Below are positions 53,205 through 62,376 of a stretch of DNA of 64,000 bases, in pieces (the stretch's first letter is position 1; each line of letters begins with the position of its first letter). The stretch covers positions 1-64,000 of the forward strand of contig NZ_JADEWL010000014.1 of NCBI RefSeq assembly GCF_015207665.1. Reading direction: 5' to 3'. The notes under the pieces were generated by a model. That model did no database searches. It saw only the letters and a list, made by a program, of their open reading frames with translations, and was not told where the DNA came from. The DNA comes from Plectonema cf. radiosum LEGE 06105 (GTDB lineage Bacteria; Cyanobacteriota; Cyanobacteriia; Cyanobacteriales; Nostocaceae). The translations under genes were made by a program, and so were the position numbers.

Positions 53205-53803
53205 ATTTATTTGCGATTTTTGACAGGTTAATTTATATTGTGACGAAAAAAATCTCAACTTGACTGGAAAAGGAGTATGGAGGAGTTAGTAGATAGTGGT
53301 TAGTGGTTAGTAGATAGTGGTTAATTATTCTCAAACATCAACTAACAACTGTCAACTAACTTCTTCACATGATTTTAGAAATTAAAAAATAAAACTTAAA
53401 AAAATGCATATCAAGCAAATAACTGCATTTTATTTTTAACTCATTAATATTACTGATATTAGATAAAGATTTGACAAAATTATCTGATTTGATGAGCGAA
53501 ATTAAGTATTTATTTGTATTTTTAATTACTTGTAAAATATGAAATAAATATTACTAGATTAACTGAAACCCGACAAAAAAGGTCTATTAAAATATCAAAC
53601 ATAGTCGCAAATAGCAAGAAAAAAACGGTTATTTTGAGGATAATGTGGCAACTTTTTAAACTGTACTAAGGGCTAACAAATCAGTGCAGATTCACTGTAC
53701 GGTAATCGTATATACCCCTAGTGACAAAGTAAAAAAATTAAAAAGAGGGAGTTAGTTATTCAGAGTTATCTACTGATAAAAGTTCATTTAAATGGAGTGA
53801 AAA
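53205..53803. promoter_or_regulatory. Intergenic region between P450 and the 662-residue gene
   Basis: About 600 AT-rich bases without a gene. TAGTGGTTAGTGGTTAG repeats are at 53290-53325. A GTA-N8-TAC match (53702-53715) of NtcA type lies 88 bases before the next ATG, without a good -10 box. GGAGTG at 53794-53799 is a weak ribosome site. Confidence 0.35.
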
Positions 53804-55792
53804 ATGGATACTAAAATCAACCAGTTAGATAATAGTAATCTTCACCAAAATTCCATCTCGTCGGTACCGAACAACCCTCTACCTCAGTCTCCTACAAATA
53901 ATAATTTAGATATTTCCGCTGCTACCTATTTGGGTGGAAAAGAGGATGATTTTACCAATGCGGTAGATATTTCCCTTGATGGTAATTTTGTAATTGTGGG
54001 AGGTTCCTTAAAAAACTCGAACCTAGGAGGGAAAGAGACTAAGCTCCTTGGTGGTGGAGACGGAAGCATTATCCGTTACGACTCTCGAACTAATCAAGCC
54101 GTTACTACAACTCTTTTACCAGGAAAAGTACTAGATTTAGAAGTCTCCAAAAATGGAGAGATTGCTGTCGCTTATCAGGGTGGAATAGCTGTACTAAATG
54201 CTGATGCGACAAAGGTAAAATGGAGCAAATCTCTGAGTAATGTTTCTCGGATAGCGATTTCCGATGGTGGTAAAGTCGGTGTTGTTAGAGATATCCAAGG
54301 TGCAGACAGAGCTTATCTATTCGACGGTAAAGGACAGCAACTCAAAGAATGGAGTACCAACAGCAGCAAACGCCAGTTTAATGATATAGCTGTTACCGAC
54401 CAAAATGGAGGTATGGTAATTGCAACGGGGTTCGAGCAAAAAACCAAGATTTTACAAGTTGCATTTACTCAAGCATGGTCATACAACGGAGCAAATCTCT
54501 GGAAAAACTATGACTTTGACAATAAAGACATTTACAAAGAAAAATTGATGGCTGATACACGAGGACAGCGTGTAGCTATCGGACGTGATGGACAGCTATA
54601 TTCTTCATATTACGTCAATGGTGGTACTGGTTTTTCTATTTTCTATCGCGATCCTTTGGATTTATCAGAAAAACTGACCAAGGATAGAAAAATCGAAACA
54701 GATAAATATAACAGTCCTACCAACGTCAGTTCAGTAAAAATGACTTGGTACGGTCGTTACGACCTCAAAACTGGTGATTTAGTTAAAGGTCAATCTTTAT
54801 TAAGTCGTCTGAACAGTGGTAAAGGTAATTCAGTCGATGTAAATTCAATTACAGCCACAGAAGATGGTACCGTAATTCTGGCTGGAGGTGCAGGAGCTAG
54901 GATTGCCAATCGAGACCAACAGACTATTGAAGGAAAACCAGTAAGTGATTATGCTGGTTTTGAGGGATATATTGCCATCATTAGTCCAGATTTGCAAAAA
55001 AGACTTTCATGGACACCAATTACAGATAGTGATGGAGCTGTAGCCGCATTTCGTAATGGTAAAACAGCAGTTGTGACAACTACTGACTTTAAAGGAGGTC
55101 AAATTACTCACAACGCTATCCAAGATAAAGCAGGTGGTAAAAATGACTGGTATCTGGTGGTAATTGGTGGAAATGATGCACCTCCGAAGACAACATCACC
55201 TACCCCACAAAATAGTCCCTTAACCCCTCCAGAAAATCAAATTCCCCTATTTGGAGATGATACTAATAATGGGACTGTTGATACATCTTCAGACTTAGAG
55301 AATACTCCCGATTCCCTTAATATTTCCATCAATGGAATAACTCAAAGTGAAAAAGTTTTATCCTACGGTGGTGCAAGTCAAAACCCAAACTTAATTGCAA
55401 CTATTAGCAACAAGAATGAATTGCAGTTAGAAAAAAACGGTTGGAGACGCTTGGATATTACCGGGTATGAAATCACTGAGAATACTTTACTCAAATTTGA
55501 ATTTGCGGGTAATGGCAAAGCTGAAATTCAGGGTATCGGCTTCGATAATGATAATCGGATTAAATCCAAACCAGATAGTGGAAATTTCTTCCAAATTGAT
55601 GGCAGCCAAAGCTGGGGTATCGAAGATTTAGACGACTATATTGTTGGTTCCGACAACGGATTCACACAGTATTCCATTGCTGTAGGGGATTTCTTTACTG
55701 GTCAATTTGACTTCTTAACTATCGCTAACGACCATGATGTAGCAACTCCAACAGCAGTTGGACAATTCAAAAATATTGAACTTATTGGTTAA
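53804..55792 (+). CDS. Large repeat-rich protein of unknown role, propeller-like N-terminal part
   Basis: A 662-residue protein with no signal peptide. After a low-complexity N terminus (N/P/S-rich, about 1-35), repeated short strand patterns occur (ISLDGNFVIVGGSL, VSKNGEIAVAYQGGIAVLN, ISDGGKVGVVRD, VTDQNGGMVIATGFE, TATEDGTVILAGGA), spaced as blades of a beta-propeller over about 35-460. A proline/threonine linker (about 465-485) leads to a C-terminal beta-sandwich-like domain (about 500-662). The cyanobacterial SBBP/beta-propeller exoproteins have similar patterns. Export would need a non-classical route. Terminator at 55816 is strong. Confidence 0.75.
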   Translation: MDTKINQLDNSNLHQNSISSVPNNPLPQSPTNNNLDISAATYLGGKEDDFTNAVDISLDGNFVIVGGSLKNSNLGGKETKLLGGGDGSIIRYDSRTNQAVTTTLLPGKVLDLEVSKNGEIAVAYQGGIAVLNADATKVKWSKSLSNVSRIAISDGGKVGVVRDIQGADRAYLFDGKGQQLKEWSTNSSKRQFNDIAVTDQNGGMVIATGFEQKTKILQVAFTQAWSYNGANLWKNYDFDNKDIYKEKLMADTRGQRVAIGRDGQLYSSYYVNGGTGFSIFYRDPLDLSEKLTKDRKIETDKYNSPTNVSSVKMTWYGRYDLKTGDLVKGQSLLSRLNSGKGNSVDVNSITATEDGTVILAGGAGARIANRDQQTIEGKPVSDYAGFEGYIAIISPDLQKRLSWTPITDSDGAVAAFRNGKTAVVTTTDFKGGQITHNAIQDKAGGKNDWYLVVIGGNDAPPKTTSPTPQNSPLTPPENQIPLFGDDTNNGTVDTSSDLENTPDSLNISINGITQSEKVLSYGGASQNPNLIATISNKNELQLEKNGWRRLDITGYEITENTLLKFEFAGNGKAEIQGIGFDNDNRIKSKPDSGNFFQIDGSQSWGIEDLDDYIVGSDNGFTQYSIAVGDFFTGQFDFLTIANDHDVATPTAVGQFKNIELIG

Positions 55793-55815
55793 CTGATCGG
55801 AATATACCCAAACTA

Positions 55816-55882
55816 AAAACCGGGTTTCTAAAGTAAAAATCAAGTTTTTGAAACTTAAATTTTGCAAGAAACCCGGTTTTTT
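55816..55882 (+). terminator. Strong hairpin terminator after the 662-residue gene
   Basis: AAAACCGGGTTTCT and AGAAACCCGGTTTT form a 14-bp stem with a loop of about 37 bases, directly followed by a T-tract. The arms are a variant of the recurrent CGGGTTTTTA hairpins. Confidence 0.7.
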
Positions 55883-55927
55883 TGGTGTTTTTAAGAATTG
55901 ACAAAGGTTTAGAGAACAATTCAAATT

Positions 55928-56028
55928 ACTAACTCCTAACTCCTAACTCCTAACTCCTAACTTTTAACTCCTAACTCCTAACTCCTAACTCCTAACTCCT
56001 AACTCCTAACTCCTAACTCCTAACTTTG
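55928..56028. repeat. Heptamer STRR tract (TAACTCC)n upstream of rpsD end
   Basis: Some fourteen TAACTCC units, one degenerate (TAACTTTTAACTCC). Same unit as 49421-49536; a remnant is at 62501-62543. Confidence 0.85.
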
Positions 56029-56097
56029 AAACTTTCAGATTTTGGATTAGATTCTAAGATGCAAAATCTAAAATCTAAAATCCAAAATCTAAAATTG

Positions 56098-56706
56098 TTA
56101 AGCTTTTCGTGAGTAGTATTCAACTACTAACAGTTCATTAACGCTCAAAGCAATCCATTCCCGTTCGCAAACACCATTAACTTTTCCAACCATTGTGTTT
56201 TTATCAAACTCTAAATGGCTGGGAAGGTTTGCTAAACCAGGATATTGCAAATTGGTTTCCACCAACTGGCGAGAATTGTCTTTATTTCTAACGCTAATTA
56301 CTTCTCCAGGACGACACTGGTAGCTAGCAATATTTACTTCACGACCGTTCACGGTAACGTGTCCATGATTCACCAATTGACGCGCTGCGGGGATGGTAGG
56401 AGCCATTCCCAAACGGAAAACAGTGTTATCCAAACGCATTTCAAGCAACTGTAATAAAACTTGTCCGGTAGAACCAGTTACTCGTCTTGCTTTGCGGACG
56501 TAACGTACCAATTGTTTTTCAGTTAAACCGTAATTGAACTTAAGTTTTTGCTTTTCTTCCAATCGAATAGCATACTCAGAGCGCTTTTTACGGTTTTGAC
56601 CGTGCTGTCCAGGGGGATAAGCACGTCTAGCGCTTTTACGAGTTAATCCTGGTAATTCACCAAGACGACGTGTAATTCTTAATCGAGGTCCTCTGTATCG
56701 GGACAT
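56098..56706 (-). CDS. rpsD: 30S ribosomal protein S4
   Basis: Ribosomal protein of 202 residues, complete and fully typical: [24 protein letters not shown] at the start and the S4 RNA-binding domain (about 90-155) with [47 protein letters not shown]. It nucleates 30S assembly on 16S rRNA. As usual in cyanobacteria it stands apart from the main ribosomal operons. The upstream stretch has an AT-rich leader with HIP1. Confidence 0.97.
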   Translation of the reverse strand: MSRYRGPRLRITRRLGELPGLTRKSARRAYPPGQHGQNRKKRSEYAIRLEEKQKLKFNYGLTEKQLVRYVRKARRVTGSTGQVLLQLLEMRLDNTVFRLGMAPTIPAARQLVNHGHVTVNGREVNIASYQCRPGEVISVRNKDNSRQLVETNLQYPGLANLPSHLEFDKNTMVGKVNGVCEREWIALSVNELLVVEYYSRKA

Positions 56707-57156
56707 TATCGCTTCCTTAATCTAATCCTTTTAATTTTACTCACAGACATATCATTATAGAGGTGGAACGAAGAATAGGGAATGGGGGATGAGGCGCACA
56801 AGGGAGATTGCTAATCAGAGGACAACTTCAGAAAAACGTAATTTAGCAAATCATTGCTGCAATAATAGTACTAAAGACAAAAATCATATCTAAATGCGTG
56901 ACGCTAATATTTGCGATCGCACTTAGAGTTTACCATTTGTAAATCAAAATTAAATTAAAATTAAATAATAAATAAATTAAATAATAAATAAAAAATCAAA
57001 TATTTTGATGCAACCAAGAACCGTGATTTGAGTCTAAACCCCCAATCCTTAAAAAAAACTGAAGGTGAGTAAGGTTTAAAACCTCTCCCCTCCCTGCTTA
57101 AAGAGATTTAGAGAGAGGTTAAAAATGTGTTGCGTTCAACTGAGAACCGCTATAAT
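56707..57156. other. Intergenic region between rpsD and the catalase gene
   Basis: 450 AT-rich bases, no gene. A HIP1 octamer is at about 56913. An inverted repeat AACCTCTC...GAGAGGTT (about 57079-57120) lies 35 bases past the end of the minus-strand catalase gene, a common cyanobacterial repeat and a possible terminator. Confidence 0.5.
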
Positions 57157-58017
57157 TTACCTACTTTTAGGGGTACCATGCAGTCTTGGGTCGGGTTGAG
57201 GTGCTTCAGCTACTGGTCCTTGGGGTTGAGGATTTTCAATATACTTGAACTCCCCTTTACCATCCATTGATGAACCTTTAGCCCAGCGACCTTCTGCACT
57301 TTCGTTCCCTTCCGATAAGTTCCAGAATTCGTAGGAAGCTTCCTGCTTTTCCAACTCTTGGGGGAAAGAACTGGGAATAGGAAAGCTTTCTAATCCAGAG
57401 TCTTTTAAATCCTCTATTGCAGCCAGCCACTGGTTTTGATGCATGGTGTCGCGGGCTATCATGTAGCTAAGGGTATCTTTAACACCGGGGTCGTTGGACA
57501 TTTCATACAACCGCACGGCTTGTAAGCGTCCTTGTGACTCGGCTTGAACGTTAGACATGAAGTCTGCCATTAAGTTGCCACTGGCAATGATGAAGCGACC
57601 GTTCCATGGATAGCCCACGCTGTCAGATGGCATTGCACCCAAACCTGATACAATAGCGTGCTGTGGGTTCATGGCGTTAGCCATAATTACATCTTCGGCT
57701 TTGCTTCCACCCATCACTGCACCGACAATCGGGTCTTTGACAGCCTCTTGCTGGGCTTCTAAAGGAGCCTTATCAAGGAGATGAGCAATTAGATTTGCAA
57801 CCATCTCAATATGTCCAATTTCTTCGGTACCGATATCTAGCAGCATATCTTTATATTTTACCGGACCTCGGCAATTCCAACCTTGAAACAGATACTGCAT
57901 CATTACAGTCATTTCTCCGAAAGGACCGCCAATTAGTTCTTGGAGTTTTTTGGCATATACTGCATCAGGATGCTCCGGTGGGGTAAAATACTGGAGGCGT
58001 TTTTTATGATAAAACAT
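57157..58017 (-). CDS. Manganese catalase
   Basis: A di-manganese catalase of 286 residues from ATG 58017 (MFYHKKRLQYFTPPEHPDAVYAKKLQELIGGPFGEMTVMMQYLFQGWNC). Ligand-bearing helices are clear: GGPFGEMTVMMQY, IGTEEIGHIEMV, and the later NVQAESQGRLQAVRLYEM and RDTMHQNQWLAAIEDL. It destroys H2O2 in the cytosol. The upstream ATG at 58071 adds 18 unlikely residues. The C-terminal proline-rich tail (about 255-286) is common in cyanobacterial members. An ArsR-type gene lies 450 bases upstream on the same strand, but not in the same obvious operon. Confidence 0.94.
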   Translation of the reverse strand: MFYHKKRLQYFTPPEHPDAVYAKKLQELIGGPFGEMTVMMQYLFQGWNCRGPVKYKDMLLDIGTEEIGHIEMVANLIAHLLDKAPLEAQQEAVKDPIVGAVMGGSKAEDVIMANAMNPQHAIVSGLGAMPSDSVGYPWNGRFIIASGNLMADFMSNVQAESQGRLQAVRLYEMSNDPGVKDTLSYMIARDTMHQNQWLAAIEDLKDSGLESFPIPSSFPQELEKQEASYEFWNLSEGNESAEGRWAKGSSMDGKGEFKYIENPQPQGPVAEAPQPDPRLHGTPKSR

Positions 58018-58466
58018 TTGTGTTTTTAAAAATCTACAAACGCAATTTAAGCTGATAACTACAAATCGCAAAGAGCGAAATTATTTCAAGCATTATTTCT
58101 GAATTACATTATCTTGGCATTTGTTTATACCTTTAGTATTAAGGGAAAAAACTTGCTTTTGATTCCCATAACCTTGAATAGTAATTCAAATATTTAATAG
58201 CTTTTTGTTTTCGCTTGTATTTCTATTAAAGTGTTCAAAAAGCTTCCGTTCATCACTCGTAGGTAAGAGAAGTTTTAATATAAAAAATGTGCTTTTTTAT
58301 ATATGATTTATATATTTAGTAAGAGGCAAATACTGGAAATGTTGGTGCCTAACGAAACTAGAAGTTTACCAATGTTTAATCTAGAAAAGCACTGCATTCG
58401 GCTTCATAGCTGTATTTCCAGCTAAATTGTCAAAAAATTATCTCAACGAGAATATTATAGTTATCG
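58018..58466. other. Intergenic region upstream of the catalase gene
   Basis: 450 AT-rich bases with the presumed catalase promoter. No strong -35/-10 pair, operator palindrome or RNA hairpin was seen. Confidence 0.4.
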
Positions 58467-58790
58467 CTAGTCTTCGCAAGAAGGTGCAAAGATTATTACA
58501 CTACATTCGCTGTATTCTGCTAAATATTGCTGTAGTAATCCAAATTGAGGTTGATTAAGGCTGTAATAAATCCAACGTCCTTCTTGACGAGCGCAAACTA
58601 AATTCGCGTCTTTAAGGGTTTTGAGATGAAAAGACAGCTTTGATTGGCTGACGTTTAAAATATCGCACAAATCACAAACACAGATTTCACGATTTCGCAA
58701 CAATTGCAATACTTTTATCCGCAATGGTTCGGATAAAGCTTGAAAACCGAAAATAATTATATCTGGAACGGTAACAGGAGATTGCATCAA
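58467..58790 (-). CDS. ArsR/SmtB-family repressor
   Basis: A 107-residue winged-helix regulator. SEPLRIKVLQLLRNREICVCDLCDILNVSQSKLSFHLKTLKDANLV is the DNA-binding core, with C-V-C-D-L-C in the alpha-3 position that binds arsenite- or heavy-metal-type thiophilic ligands in ArsR proteins. A further pair of cysteines is near the C terminus (CSVIIFAPSCED). Metal sensing is inferred from the cysteine positions. No ars or metal-efflux genes adjoin it; the manganese catalase lies 450 bases downstream and the aminotransferase upstream on the same strand. Confidence 0.9.
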   Translation of the reverse strand: MMQSPVTVPDIIIFGFQALSEPLRIKVLQLLRNREICVCDLCDILNVSQSKLSFHLKTLKDANLVCARQEGRWIYYSLNQPQFGLLQQYLAEYSECSVIIFAPSCED

Positions 58791-58857
58791 TTTATCAATT
58801 TAGTTTATGAGTAAGTTTATAATCAACCATATTATTTATTTATTTTATTTATTTTAT

Positions 58858-60078
58858 TTATTTATTTGATTTTGGACTAGAAATTACTGTCTGGGAATGA
58901 TAGCAAATGCCTACTTGCTTAAATCTATCCAAAACTTCGCCTAATCGTTGAGTATCCGCAATTAAACTGATACGAACGTAATTTTCACCACCAACACCAA
59001 AGGCATTACCAGGAGTCACCACTACACCTGTTTGCTGTAATAACTGTAAAGCAAAATCGGTGGAATTCATACCTTCAGGAGATGGAACCCATAAATACAT
59101 TGTCGCTTTAGTTTTAGGAATATTCCAACCTAAATCGGTCAAACCTTGAATCAGGAAGTCGCGACGGCTAGAATAGCGTTGTTGGACTTGCTGCAAATAA
59201 CTATCTGGCAATTGTAAAGCAGTTTGAGCCGCTACTTGTAATGCGGAAAATATACCGTAGTCTAAATTTGTTTTCAGCGTTCGTAAACCTTGGATGACGT
59301 GACGGTTGCCGACTACAAAACCCACCCGCCAACCTGCCATATTATAGGTTTTAGACATGGTATGAAATTCTACACCAATATCTTTTGCGCCGGGAATTTC
59401 TAACAAACTTGTGGGTTGATAGCCATCAAATGCTAACTCCGCATAACATAAATCGTGTACCAGCAGAATTTGGTATTTTTGAGCAAAAGCAACTATTTCT
59501 TCAAAAAATTCGCGGGGTGCAGTAGCGGCAGTGGGATTATTAGGATAATTAAAATAAAGTATCTTTGCTCGTTCTGCAACAGTATCGGGTATTGCACTTA
59601 AGTCAATTAACCAGTCATTTTCTGGCTTTAAAATCAAATTGTGAATTTCACCACCAGCAATTAAAGGACCTCGAAAATGAACCGGATAGGATGGAGAAGG
59701 AACCAAAACCACATCACCAGGATTAACGTAAGCTAAGGCTAAATGTCCTAACCCTTCCTTGGAACCAAGCAGTGGTAAAGCTTCGCTATCGGGGTCTAAA
59801 TTTACTCCATAGCGGCGATGATACCAACTAGTAATAGCTTTGCGGAAATTAGCTGTTCCTTCAAAAGGAGGATAACCGTGATTGTGGGGATTTTTTAAAG
59901 CTTCAATCGCAGCATCAATTACAGGTTGTGGTGTTGCTCCATCAGGGTTTCCCATGCCCAAATCAATCAAATCCAAACCTTGCTCGCGGGCTTTGGTTTT
60001 CAATTCATCCAAGCGAGCAAATGGATAAGCGGGTAGCTTTTGTATACGTTGGGCTGGGATTATCCAGTCTAAATTCAT
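58858..60078 (-). CDS. Class I/II aminotransferase, LL-diaminopimelate/aspartate type
   Basis: PLP-dependent aminotransferase of 406 residues with the Schiff-base lysine K243 in TMSKTYNMAGWRVGF, YPNNPTAATAPREFFEE, and the R-containing C-terminal YVRISLIADTQRLGEVLDR. The opening PAYPFARLDELKTKAREQGLDLIDLGMGNPDG and NHGYPPFEGTANFRKA place it in the family annotated as LL-diaminopimelate aminotransferase-like or aspartate/alanine aminotransferase. True DapL of cyanobacteria is similar, so substrate remains open. The gene is monocistronic or follows the alcohol dehydrogenase gene upstream, with a hairpin between. Confidence 0.9.
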   Translation of the reverse strand: MNLDWIIPAQRIQKLPAYPFARLDELKTKAREQGLDLIDLGMGNPDGATPQPVIDAAIEALKNPHNHGYPPFEGTANFRKAITSWYHRRYGVNLDPDSEALPLLGSKEGLGHLALAYVNPGDVVLVPSPSYPVHFRGPLIAGGEIHNLILKPENDWLIDLSAIPDTVAERAKILYFNYPNNPTAATAPREFFEEIVAFAQKYQILLVHDLCYAELAFDGYQPTSLLEIPGAKDIGVEFHTMSKTYNMAGWRVGFVVGNRHVIQGLRTLKTNLDYGIFSALQVAAQTALQLPDSYLQQVQQRYSSRRDFLIQGLTDLGWNIPKTKATMYLWVPSPEGMNSTDFALQLLQQTGVVVTPGNAFGVGGENYVRISLIADTQRLGEVLDRFKQVGICYHSQTVISSPKSNK

Positions 60079-60158
60079 TTTCCGATTCTACTATTAAAGT
60101 TAAATTTACTGAAGTCACCACATTTATCTGGCGCTTTTTTACCGCGACTACACAATCA

Positions 60159-60178
60159 AAACCCGCCGTCGCGGGTTT
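60159..60178 (-). terminator. Hairpin terminator of the alcohol dehydrogenase gene
   Basis: AAACCCGC and GCGGGTTT, loop CGTC, make a perfect 8-bp stem about 50 bases past the stop codon of the minus-strand gene at 60230; a short T-run follows on that strand. Confidence 0.6.
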
Positions 60179-60229
60179 AAATCGGCAGCATTGAGAGGAG
60201 TAGATTTTATTGTTAACCAGATAATTATT

Positions 60230-61417
60230 TTATGCTTTCCGATCACTTTTACAACCAGAAAACTTTTTACCTTGATTCACCCCATTCGTTAAGTTTGATG
60301 ACAAACCACTTGTTTCTCCTGGTGCTGTAGTGGAAACCATTGCTGCCATTAATTGTTCGAGAGCAACTTTAAATGGCAATCTGTGAATATCCGAATCCGG
60401 TTGTAAAGCAAATTCGGCTGCGCTTTGCAACTTTTTCAGAGTTATATTACCCAAGCCCAAATCATCCAACTTTTGGGGTAATCCGATTTCCCCATAGAAT
60501 TTCAATAATTGCCCTCTTGCAGCCGCAGCCAATTGGTTCCCCTGAAGCATTTCTTCTAAACGTAACTGTACCAAAATACCGTAAGCAACTTTTTCACCAT
60601 GAATGCTACCACGTCCACAAACATGAGTTAAACCATTATGTACTGCATGAGCCGCAACAGTACGACATTGTGCGCCGCCGATGCCACCGATGACTCCAGC
60701 TAGTAAAACTGTCGCGTCTACAACTTCTTGCCAAGTTTCGCTTCCGGGAGATTGCAAGGCTACTACAGATTTTTGTAATAAAATATCACGTAAAACTCTA
60801 GCTTGTTGAACCGCTGCAATAATCAGAGTTTGTTCCGAATCTCCGCTACTTACCGACGCTTCATACCATTTGGCGATCGCGTCACCAATTCCTGCTACTA
60901 AGGTATTTTGCGGTGCGGTTTGAATCAAATTGTAGTCTAATATCAGTAAATCGGGACATTTATCCAAAGCCACGTCATATAAAAACGCTCCTTGCTCGGA
61001 ATACACATTAGAAAGCGCTGTCCAAGCCGCACAAGTAGCTCCTGAAGTCGGGATTGTCACCACTGGTATTTGTAACTGATGTGCTACTAATTTCGCAGTA
61101 TCCAAAGCTTTACCACCACCGACACCGATAATTACATCAGCTTGATGCTCTTGGGCTTTACTTCTTAAAACTGCCAAACTGCTTTCACTGCAATCGGGAG
61201 TATAACAAGCTTTCTCAACATTTAATTCCTGAGATTCCCACAATTGCAGATAATTTTGGCAGATACTCAAAGTGCGATCGCCACCTATTACTAAAGGACG
61301 ATTTCCCAAACGAGATATATCATCTACTGCTTGATCGAGGATTTGGCTACCGCGAATTACCTTTGCTGGGGCTACTGCGAGAGTTAATGACAAAGTTTTT
61401 TTTGATTGATTAAGCAT
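60230..61417 (-). CDS. Iron-containing alcohol dehydrogenase family (glycerol-dehydrogenase-like)
   Basis: Metal-dependent NAD(P)-linked enzyme of 395 residues. The Rossmann-like part has the GVGGGKALDTAKLVA cofactor motif near 97-111, followed by the PTSGATCAAWTALSNVY block and a metal-binding helical part (D in GIGDAIAKWYE; H in AAHAVHNGLTH and GSIHGEKVAYGILVQL). The group resembles glycerol dehydrogenase and related sugar-phosphate reductases. The basic C-terminal tail (about 375-395) is less conserved. Substrate not identifiable. It lies upstream of the aminotransferase on the same strand, with a hairpin between. Confidence 0.88.
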   Translation of the reverse strand: MLNQSKKTLSLTLAVAPAKVIRGSQILDQAVDDISRLGNRPLVIGGDRTLSICQNYLQLWESQELNVEKACYTPDCSESSLAVLRSKAQEHQADVIIGVGGGKALDTAKLVAHQLQIPVVTIPTSGATCAAWTALSNVYSEQGAFLYDVALDKCPDLLILDYNLIQTAPQNTLVAGIGDAIAKWYEASVSSGDSEQTLIIAAVQQARVLRDILLQKSVVALQSPGSETWQEVVDATVLLAGVIGGIGGAQCRTVAAHAVHNGLTHVCGRGSIHGEKVAYGILVQLRLEEMLQGNQLAAAARGQLLKFYGEIGLPQKLDDLGLGNITLKKLQSAAEFALQPDSDIHRLPFKVALEQLMAAMVSTTAPGETSGLSSNLTNGVNQGKKFSGCKSDRKA

Positions 61418-61569
61418 ATAACTGATTAATTAAATTAACATTTAATATAATATTCTGTTTGATTCCGTAGCTTGCAGACCGTAGCCGAAGCAATCCAAAT
61501 CATTTCTCGTTCCCAGGCTGAAAAACTTCATAAAAACGCAAACACTTGCCTCTCTACTAGATTTTCAAT

Positions 61570-61593
61570 TTCATACCACGATTCAGCAACGCC
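61570..61593. mobile_element. Solo end of the GGCGTTGCTGA MITE family
   Basis: TTTCATACCACGATTCAGCAACGCC matches the right end of the element at 9240-9348 (AATTCATACTCC...TAGCAACGTC). The left end was not found nearby. Confidence 0.4.
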
Positions 61594-61923
61594 GAATTAT
61601 TCTAACTGGTGTATTCCGGTGAATTAACTCATAAATAACTCATCCGGATTAATATTCTACCGAAAATAATCACAATTGTAGCGGCAAGTACAAATGATAA
61701 TTTGATGTACTATTATTCATACTACTGCGTGTCAGTGATTACATTGTAAGCCCCAAAAGCCTCTGTATATATCAAAGATCAACAATTAATTCATAAAATA
61801 CCAAGGATTGATCCATTACCATAGAGATATCAATTCAACAAGTAATAGCAGCTACACCATGCTAGTCGTGTAAACACTTCTAAAGAAAAGAATAATTCGG
61901 CTGAGTTTCAACGATAAAACTAT

Positions 61924-61965
61924 AAATCAGTAATCAGTAATCAGTAATCAGTAATCAGTAATCAG
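61924..61965. repeat. Tandem heptamer AATCAGT repeat
   Basis: Six to seven copies of AATCAGT, about 60 bases upstream of the peptidoglycan-binding gene. Same length class as the TAACTCC tracts but different sequence. Confidence 0.8.
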
Positions 61966-62023
61966 TGAACAGCGATCGAGGTTCACTGATAATTGATAAC
62001 TCTTGAATAATTTAGGGAATAAC

Positions 62024-62374
62024 ATGGAACCATTAGATAATAAATTTCAACAACCAGAAAAACATGGTGAGCTTAAAGCTTCCCAGCAGAGAAATTTTTC
62101 TATAGAAGAACAGACTCTAAATGACGATCGCGCCAAAAAAATCAATCCAAACGAACCAGTACCGATGCCAGAATTAAGAAAAGGTAGCCGTGGTGAAATG
62201 GTAATGAAAGCACAGCGTATTTTAAAAAGAAGTTCTGACTATGTTGGATATGTAGACGGTGATTTCGGCCCTTTTATGGAAGCCGCTGTACAAAGTTTTC
62301 AGCGTCGTAGTAAAGTAAAAATCACTGGAATCATTGATAATGATACTTGGAATGCTCTAAATCAAGTTCATTAG
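62024..62374 (+). CDS. Peptidoglycan-binding domain protein
   Basis: About 116 residues from ATG 62024 (AGGGA seven bases before it); a TTG at 62003 is also in frame but less likely. A polar, charged N-terminal half (about 1-55) is followed by a PG_binding_1 domain (about 60-115: LRKGSRGEMVMKAQRILKRSSDYVGYVDGDFGPFMEAAVQSFQRRSKVKITGIIDNDTWNAL). It has no signal peptide, unusual for a cell-wall binder; a spore-coat-like or cytosolic use is possible. A string of STRR repeats flanks the gene on both sides. Confidence 0.85.
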   Translation: MEPLDNKFQQPEKHGELKASQQRNFSIEEQTLNDDRAKKINPNEPVPMPELRKGSRGEMVMKAQRILKRSSDYVGYVDGDFGPFMEAAVQSFQRRSKVKITGIIDNDTWNALNQVH

Positions 62375-62376
62375 GG

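Larger units (their letters stand above)
55793..56097. other. Repeat-rich intergenic region before rpsD
   Basis: 305 bases between convergent genes. It contains the terminator at 55816-55882, a heptamer STRR tract at 55928-56028 and GATTTTGG/CCAAAATC repeats at 56038-56095. No gene. Confidence 0.7.
61418..62023. other. Intergenic region with MITE end and pentamer/heptamer repeat
   Basis: About 600 bases with no gene. It has a solo end of the GGCGTTGCTGA MITE family (about 61570-61593) and the tandem repeat AATCAGT at 61924-61965 (six to seven units). Confidence 0.5.

Noticed and set aside
49421-56028. CRISPR array from the TAACTCC tracts
   Set aside because: The units are seven bases with no spacers and no cas genes, so they are heptamer STRR repeats.
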